In this document: positions 51,701-60,700 of the stretch, piece after piece
Position numbering within the stretch: the first letter of the stretch is position 1
Layout of the letters: every line of letters begins with the position of its first letter
NCBI RefSeq assembly: GCF_000425425.1
Contig: NZ_AUDK01000021.1
Location: 28,901 to 92,900 of the forward strand
DNA from: Flavobacterium daejeonense DSM 17708
GTDB taxonomy: Bacteria > Bacteroidota > Bacteroidia > Flavobacteriales > Flavobacteriaceae
Direction of reading: 5' to 3'
Length of the DNA: 64,000 bases
Position numbers and translations under genes: made by a program
Notes under the pieces: generated by a model
Told to the model about the DNA's origin: nothing
The model's input: only the letters and a program-made list of their open reading frames with translations
Database searches by the model: none

Positions 51701-54700
51701 ACCGTCTTTTATAAACTCATAGTTATAAACTCCTGAACCGCCATTTACACCATTAGCAGTAATTGTAGCAAAATTATTGGCATTCGAACCCGAATTACAT
51801 CCAAATTGAGAAACTGTTGGTGTTGGAACTATAATAACAGCTGGTTCATCAATAGTAATCGATGCTGTTGCTGTACATCCTCTACCTGATGTCACTTCTA
51901 CTGTGTAAGTTCCTGCTGTTAATCCAGAGAAAACATTTGAAGTTTGGTTAGTTGCTCCTCTATCAATGCTATAGCTATAAACAGGGTTGTCATTTACTCC
52001 TGTGCCTGGCGTATCCATAGTAGCAGTTATGCTTCCGTTGTCGCCTCCATTACAAGTTACATCCGTTTTAGAAAGGGCAAAACCAGTTATTGGGGTTGCG
52101 GCTTCTAAAGTTACTGTTACAGAATAAGTACAAGTTGTTGTCATATCAGTAACCATAATGGTATGGTTTCCTGCAGAGATATTTGTGAAATCAGCTGAAG
52201 CTTGATTCCCACCCCCATCGATACTGTACTGGTAAGTTCCTGAACCTCCTGTTGCTAAAGCGGTTAGTGTACCATCTCCATCAGCACAACTTGGCAAGGC
52301 TGTAATGCTGGCTTGCAATTGCAAAGCCGGTAATATTGTTACTGAGAAAGGAACTGGATTTGTACAGCCATTAGCATCTTTTACTACTACATCATAGGTT
52401 CCAGCTGCGTTTACGGTGAATGTAGGACTACTTTGGAATCCTGCGCCAATGCTGTATTCGTATGGAGCGATTCCTGTAGTTACATCTATAGTAAAAGTAT
52501 AAGTTCCTGTTGGACTAGGGCACTGATTTAATCCTGGAACGCTTATTCCGGAAGGAAGCGGATCAGTAGCAATGCTAATTGCCAAAGGACTTGAAATAAC
52601 ACAACCATTCGCATCTTTTACCCACACATCCCATGTGGATACCGCAGGGTCTAAAACAGCTGAAGGGGAGTTGGTGTAATCTGTTGCAACAACTGTTGTC
52701 CCATTTGGCACAAAAGCATAGCTATAAGGTGGAATCCCTCCGGAAGCGGTTACCGATACCTGAGCGCCAAAATTACAATTCGCATTGATGTTGGATGCTG
52801 GTGTTAATGTTAATAATGCAGGTTCTGAAACAGTTACCGAAGTTGTGGCTTCACAGCCTGTTGTTTCGTCTGTTACAATTATAGTATAGGTTCCAATTGC
52901 TAATCCCGGAAGTGTAATTGTAGCATTTGATTGTCCTGTAGCTGTTGGCGTTCCATTGATGGAATAACTATAAGTTCCTGTAAAATTAGTTACGGCAAAT
53001 TGAACTGTTCCGTTAGTTCCTCCATTACAACTTACATCACTAATTAATTGTCCTGAAACAGTAATGTTAGTTACCGGATCTACTGTATAAGCTTCCTGAT
53101 AGGTACAGCCGTTGTCATCTGTTACCTGGAATAAGTAAGTTCCCGGAGTTAAGTCTGTAAAGGTTCCACTTGAAGCTCCACTAACATTGGTTGTTGCGCT
53201 TGTTGGGAATACAATGGCATAACTTAAAGGCAATGTGCCATTTGTAGTAGTAAGTGTTACCGTACTGGTTTGACTGCTAACAGGCATACAATGAATATCA
53301 GTTCCATTGATATCTAAATCTGTTGGTGGATTTAAAGGTGGAATGTTAACTCCATTTACCAATTCAAAAGTACAACCATTAGCATCTTTTACCCAAACAT
53401 TAAAAGTAGTTCCTACGAATGACTGATAGGTATTTGATGAGGTATAACTTGCTCCATTATTATAGCTATAGGTGTAAGGAGCAGTTCCGTTAATTCCGGT
53501 TACAGTTACAGTTGCTGCCTGAGCGGTATTTCCGGAGCCACAACTTAAAGCTGTGGTTAAATCTGATGAGGCAGCAAGAGGAGTTGGTTCCGTGATTGTT
53601 ATTGGAGCGCTTAAGTATTCGCACATTTTACTGTTTCGTACAGTTACATGATAATTTGTTCCTGCAGTCAATCCGGTAAATTGGTTAGATGGTTGGTATC
53701 CATAAGGAACAGGACCATCTAATTTATATTCATAAGGACCTTCACCGGAAGTAACAGTTACTGTTATGCTTCCTTCATTACCATTATTACAGATCACATT
53801 GGTTTTCGAAGTGGTGAAAATGGTTGGTGTGATTGGGTCTAATGTCAGACTCGTTGTAGCCTGACAGCTTGTTGAATTATTGCTGTCAGTAACTCTGAAA
53901 GTATAAGTTCCTGCTGTTGATGCAGTAAATACATTAGAAGTCATTGTAGTCCAACTTATACCATCTGGAGAAGATTCATACGCATAATTTGCTGAAGGAG
54001 ATGTATTTCCTCCGGAAACCGTTAATGTAATTTCAGCATTAGGAGATGTAGTACAATCTAATTCTTTTGTTAATTCGGCATCGATTTGCAATTGCGGATG
54101 TACTATGTAATTAACATTGGCAGTACAATTATTACCGTCTTTAATCACTAAATTATAAGTTCCTGAGGCATTAAAAGTAAAATCAGGACTGCTTTGGAAA
54201 GCACTTCCATTGACGCTGTAAGTTGCACCTCCAACAATATCCGGATCTACCGTTCCTGTAATGCTAATCGTAAACGGATTGCCATCGTAGCAAATTGAAG
54301 CCGGAGTATCAATTGTTGGAGCATCATCTGATAACAACTGAATAGGATAAGCCTGAATACATTTATTGGCATCCATCGCATAAACAATATAGTCACCGGT
54401 TTCTTTGTAAAAGGTGTTAGTCGTACCCCAATTTGAATCACTAGATGTCGGAGCGGTAGATGTATCCGGTAAAATTTGATATTGATATGGAATAGGAGTA
54501 GCTACCTGTGGCGGAACCGCTAATAAATCTTCCCGAGACATCGTAGTTCCTCCTTTGGCAATGGCTACAATCTGACCTGCATTAAGATTACAGTTGTCTT
54601 TTTTAGTAATCGTAGCTGTAACTTCCAATTCAGTAGCCGATTCGTAGATGTCAAAAGGAAGCGTTGCACTACTACAACCATCATTTGTTCCTCCGTTCTC

Positions 54701-57700
54701 GGTGATTACTACATAGTATGAACCAGGTGCGAGGCCACCAATTAAAGGCATTACAAAAGGATAAGCGCCTACCGCTATTCCTGATCCATTATTTGATGGA
54801 GACAAAGGCATATTGGTTTTTGAATCATACACTGCATAATCTACTGAATCAGGGGCAACATATCCTACAGGAGCAGAAGGATCTTTGTCTAAAGTAATCG
54901 AAACTGTTCCATCATTGGCTCCTTTACAGGTAACATCGGTTACGACTCTTAAAGTAGCCAAACTGGTTGCTTTAATTGTTGGAGTTGATGCCTCTTTGAT
55001 ATAGGAGCATTTTGTAACATCATCAAATACTATGAATGAGTAAATGACTCCTTGTAACAAATTGGTAAAAGTTGTTGATCGTGGGTTTAAAGGATCTTCT
55101 GCCTGAAAAGGATATTGAACATCTCCAGTCACAGGATCAAAAGTTGGAGCAGTAGGGTATAATCCGGTTACAGGATCTTTTTGGTAAATGGCAAAGTAAA
55201 AAGGGCCACTTCCTAATATTGCACCGGTTGCAGTAACTGTAACCGTTCCACCTGAAGCGCAGTCTGCAGTAGATTCTACTACAATATCCAGATTATCGGG
55301 AGGAGAAATTACCTTTGTAGTAGTTTTTAATGAACAACCATTAGCATCCACCACAGTAAGGTAATAAGTACCAAAGTTTAAATCTGAAAAAGTATGATTT
55401 GTTCCAGTAGCTTTTGCGACTGTGAGTGTTGGTTCGCCTACATTATTCGTTAAAATATAAGTATAAGGAGCTGTTCCTCCTAAACCTAGAGCATCTACAT
55501 TAACTGTAATTGAACCTAAAGAGGTACTGGCACATTGAATCTCGGTTGTTGAAAGGGTGTATTTTAATGCAGTTGGTTCGTTAATAGTAAGATTGTAAGT
55601 GTCGGTACAGCCTTTACTGTCTTTTAATGTTACGGTATAGTTTCCGGCTGCTAAACTTGAAAAAACGTTTGAAGATTGAAAATTGGTTCCATCGATACTA
55701 TAGCTAAATGGAGCTAATCCTACAGCGCTATTAATATTCACTCTAATAGAAGCAGTCGATTCACCATTACAATAAATATCCTGAGTTTGTGTATGATCAA
55801 TTATATCCGGATTAACAGGAGCAGTTAATACAATCGGAGTTGGAGTGGTTGCTGTACATCCATTGGCATCGGTAACTCTAAAGGTATAACTTCCAGGAGT
55901 AGTAGTATTAAATACATTGGAAGCCATTGTCGTGAAATTAGTTCCATCTGTAGAAAAAGCATAAGTGTAAGAGCCATTGTTTCCGTTAGCTGCTGTAAGT
56001 GTAACTTGGGCTTCTACCGGAGTACTACAAGTGATGTTTTTATTCAATACAGCATTTAATGTTAATCTTGGGTAAATGATCGTTGGCGTGTTGCTTGGGG
56101 CGGTACAACCATTTCCATCAATAATAGTTACGGTGTAAGTTCCCGGGGTATTAACGGTAAATGTAGGGCTGTTTTGGTAAGTTGTGCCCCCGTTGATACT
56201 GTATCGTAACGGAGCTAATCCGGTTCCGGTTGCTGTAAAAGTAAATCCAGTTGCAACATCACATTGATTAGACGCCAAAACTGGAGTTGTAACCGTTGGC
56301 AAAGGATCACTTGCAATAGTAACTGTTGTCATTTCAGTACATCCATTCGCATCTTTTACATAAACGTCCCAGGATAAGTTGGCTCCTGAATTGGTGGCAA
56401 CAGTAACGATGTTGCTAGTAGCATAAGTTGTTGGGGCCGAAGCACCTGAAATTACTGCTGCATAGCTGTAATTAGGAGTTCCTCCCGTTGCGTTTACACT
56501 AATCTGAGCGTTATCATTGTTACAATTGATGTTGGTTGCAGTAGCTGCTAAGGCTAAAGGAGCTGTAGGCTCTGTAATAGTTACGGTTGCTGTAGCATCA
56601 CAAGAGGTCGTTTCATCAATAACAGTAATTGTATAGCTTCCTTCCGGTTGATTTGTTAAATCAATAGTTGGTGCACTGTATCCTGTAATTGCTGTACCGC
56701 TATTAATACTATAACTGTAAGTTCCCGAAAATCCGGAAACGGTAAATACAGCATTTCCCGAACTGTCTCCAAAACACAACACATCACTGCTTACATTACC
56801 TGCAACGGCAATTGGAGTTACCGGATTGATAACATGAGATTCCGTATAATAACAGCCGTTTTCATCGGTTACTTTAAAGATGTAAGTTCCTGGTGATAAA
56901 TTGGAGAAAACTCCTGTTGTATTGGATGGAGCAGTTGAAGCCGGAGAGATGATTTCATAAGTCAAAGTTCCTACACCGTTAGTAGCAAAGATTGTTACAT
57001 CAGTTGTTGGATTATTGCAGCTAATTGGTGCAGCTGTAAAACTTAAATCAGTAGGAGGATTTAGTTTGTTTAGAGTAACACTGCCAGGAAAAATACAACC
57101 ATTGGCATCTCTTACGGAATAATTTATGGGTTGATCTGTACCATTATCGTTTACCGTTAGAACATTTGAACTGCTGTAAGTACTTCCGTTAAAACTGTAG
57201 GTGTAAGGCGCCGTTCCTGTTGTTGGAACTTCGATGGTAATTGTTGCGGATTGTTTGGTATTGGTTGTACTACAGCTAAAAGGAATAACTGTTGCAGTAG
57301 TCGTTAAAGCTGTAGGTTCAGTTAAAGTAACCGTTCCGGTGAAAGGGCAATTTTTACTATCACGAACTTCATAAGAATAAGTAATATTGGCACTTAATCC
57401 TGTATAAAGACTAGTAGTTGAAGGAGTACTTCCATCGAAACTATACGTATAAGGACCAACTCCTCCCGAAGGAATAATTTGAACGCTACCATTAGCATCT
57501 CCGTTACATAATGGATTTATGGTATTCAAAGTAGCATTTACAGGAACTAAAGGATTGATAGTCGCTGAAGTTGTCGTAACACAACCTTTCGCATCTGTAA
57601 TTTCAAAGGTATAATTGCCGGCGGTTGCAGTGGTATAAGTAAAAGAGGTTCCGGTAACTGCGTTACTAGTGCCATAGCTGGCTGAGCCTTCTTTGACTTT

Positions 57701-60700
57701 GTAAGTAAAAGGACTGTTTCCTCCTGAGATTGATACTGTAATTACCGCTTCAGGACTTGTAGTACAATCTAATTCTTTGATGTTAGCGATTGTGGCTGTT
57801 AATTGTGGCGCAATAATGATATTGGCAATAGTCGCTGTACAATTATAACTGTCGGTTACTATGATTTCGTGAGTTCCCGGAGTTACATTGGTAAAAGTAT
57901 TAGAGTTTTGAGCAGGAGCACCATCCAGACTGTAAACAAAAGGAGCTGTTCCGCCAGAAGCAGCCACTACTAATGTTGCCTGATCCAGACTATCATAGCA
58001 AAAGTCTGTACTTGGAGCTAAAGTAGCTGATAAAGTTGGAGGAGCAACTACTGTAATGACATTGCTGTCATCGGTGCAATTATTCGCATCGTATCCACGA
58101 ACGATATAGCTTCCCGGAGGAACATCTGTAAATGAACCAGATGTTTGTGAAGGAACAATGTTAGTTGTTGCTGTGGCATTCCATAATTCGTAACGATAAG
58201 CAGGAGTTCCGCCTGTTGCCGAAGCGGTAATTGTCGCTCCTGTTGTACAATTAGCCGGAATACTTATGGTTGCAGTTGTAACTAAAGGAGCAGGAGCTGT
58301 AATTGTAGCAGTAAATGATTGCTCACAAGTATTGCCTGCAGTTGCACCATAACGAATTTTTAAATTATAAGTGCCTGGAGCCAATCCGGTAATGGTGTAT
58401 GGAGAAGTCATTTGGGTATTCCAGGTTGCTCCGTTATCAAGAGAATATTGGAATCCGTTGGTTGTATCAAAATTAGTTGCAGCGATAGTAATTTCACCGT
58501 CATTAGGGCCGGAACAGTTTAGATTTTTAACATTTACTAAGGATGCTGTAAAAGCTTCATCTGTAGGGATAACCACTGTGAAATCTTTGGTTGTAATACA
58601 GGCTTTAGGCAATTGATAGACTTCGATATCATCAACGGCAAAATCGATTCCATTAACCTGAGCTATTTCTAAACGTAATACAAAATCTAATGTAGTGTTG
58701 TCTCCCGGGTTAATGGTTTTGTTGTATTCAATCCAACCATTCGTTTTTGGAATTCCTCCGGTAGATTCTGATGATAGTGCAACTCCAGAGGCATTTTGTA
58801 ACTCAACTGTAAGGGATGCGTCAGGTTGGCCATTACCCACTTTCAATAAATTGGTAGCAAAAAAGCGCACCTGAATAGGTTGGTTAGGAATAATATCCTG
58901 AATGGTTTTTCTGTACACAACAGCATTATTCGGGATGGCGCTTCCGGCGTCAACGGCTAAATATCTTCCGGTTGCACTTCCTGCAGTATGGTCAACCGGA
59001 TTGTGCCATCCGCTGTATATTCCGTTTTTAATGGTATTGGTAACGGTATATTCTCCGTTGTTCAGGGTTCCGTTTCCATCACAGGTTATGAAGTTCTGTC
59101 TTTCAAAACAGAATGCAGGATTAATTCCCGGGGAAGCCACTTCAGAACCAGATCCAAAATCTTCTTTTAATAAATTGCTATAGGTTGGCACAGTCAATAA
59201 TTGGTACGAAACGCTCACGGTATGGGTTCCGGAAGCCACATTGGTGAACACATTAGGCGGAACATTAGTATTTGGAATTCCGTCAATAAGGTATTCGTAG
59301 CTATAATTTGCACCTCCATTATTGGTTACAGTTACCGTAGCAGTAGCGGTACCGTCGCAATTAAAAGCAGGGCTTTCTACCTTGATTGTAGGTTCAACCG
59401 GTACCGGATCTATCACAATATTAGACATTGGATAAATACAGCCATTAGCATCTCTGACATATACGGTGTAAGTTCCCGGAGCCAGATAAGCCTCATTGGT
59501 TGTGGTCCATGTTGTTTGGTTGTCAAAACTATATTGGTATGGAGCGGTACCTCCCTGCGGATTGGTAATTCTTATTTTTCCTTCTCCTGATGTTCCGCAA
59601 CCTGCTAATTCCGAAACCCCTGCTGAAGCAGTTACTGCGGTATCGGGTTGAGTAATTATGATGCTTTGCGCGGTGCTAAAACAATCGGTTCCTGCCAATG
59701 AATATTTTACAATAGCGTTGTAAGTTCCGGCGCTAAGATTAGAAAAAGTTGGATTAGGGGTATAAGTAGCACCATTATCAATGCTATAAGCTAAGGTGTA
59801 ACCGTTGGCATTACTTACGTTGAAATTGATGGCTCCGGTCGTATCATTATAACACAAAATATTTGTTTGACTGATGGTGAAAGCAGGAGGCGGAACGGCT
59901 GCTACTGTTATAGAGGTAGTAGCTCTGCATCCTTTGACATCTTCAACAATAATTGTATATAATCCTCCCGGAGGTAATGGTTCACTCACAACAATTTGTG
60001 GAGAATATTGAAAATTATCCGTTCCATTGATAAAATAAGTATATGGCGGAGTACCTCCTAAGGGATAAACGGTAATTTCACCATCCTCACAAGTTAAAGG
60101 TTTGGTAATTGCCGATGTAGCGGTAAGCAAAGGAGGGTCGGTTAATGTGATGTTTTCTGAATAGTCACAACCATCATCTGTCCATACCCGGGCGGTGTAG
60201 GTTCCGGGATTTAAATTTGGGAATTCATATTCGCTGGCTGTAATTGGACCTACAGTATTAATTAAAGTTGCTCCCTGATAAAGATTGTAATAATATTGCG
60301 GACGAATGTCATTAGCCGCCAGTTTAATACTGCCCTTGTCTCCATTACAAGAAGGTTGGCTAATAAAAGTTGAAACTGTAAAATTTCTTTGACGAATCAG
60401 GATGTCCGGAACTGTGAAAATACAGGGATTAGTAACAACTCCAACCTGGCGAATGTACACCGTATATGAGCCTGCAGTTGTTATAGTAAAGACATTTGAG
60501 GGTTGGTAATTTGTTCCGTTCAAACTGTATTCGTATCCGTTTGGAACACCACCTACAGTAATTTCTCCGGAGGTATTACAAATAATATCTCTGGAAGTTG
60601 CGGTAGGATTCAATACATTTTGATATACATTGAAATAAAAAATGCTGTAGCAACCTCCTGTATAATTGATTACAATTCGAAATTGTCCTGAAGTATTAAC

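Noticed and set aside
58902..59590. Plus-strand frames of up to 129 codons opposite the adhesin gene
   Set aside because: They overlap the supported adhesin frame in antisense, lack start context and recognisable domains.
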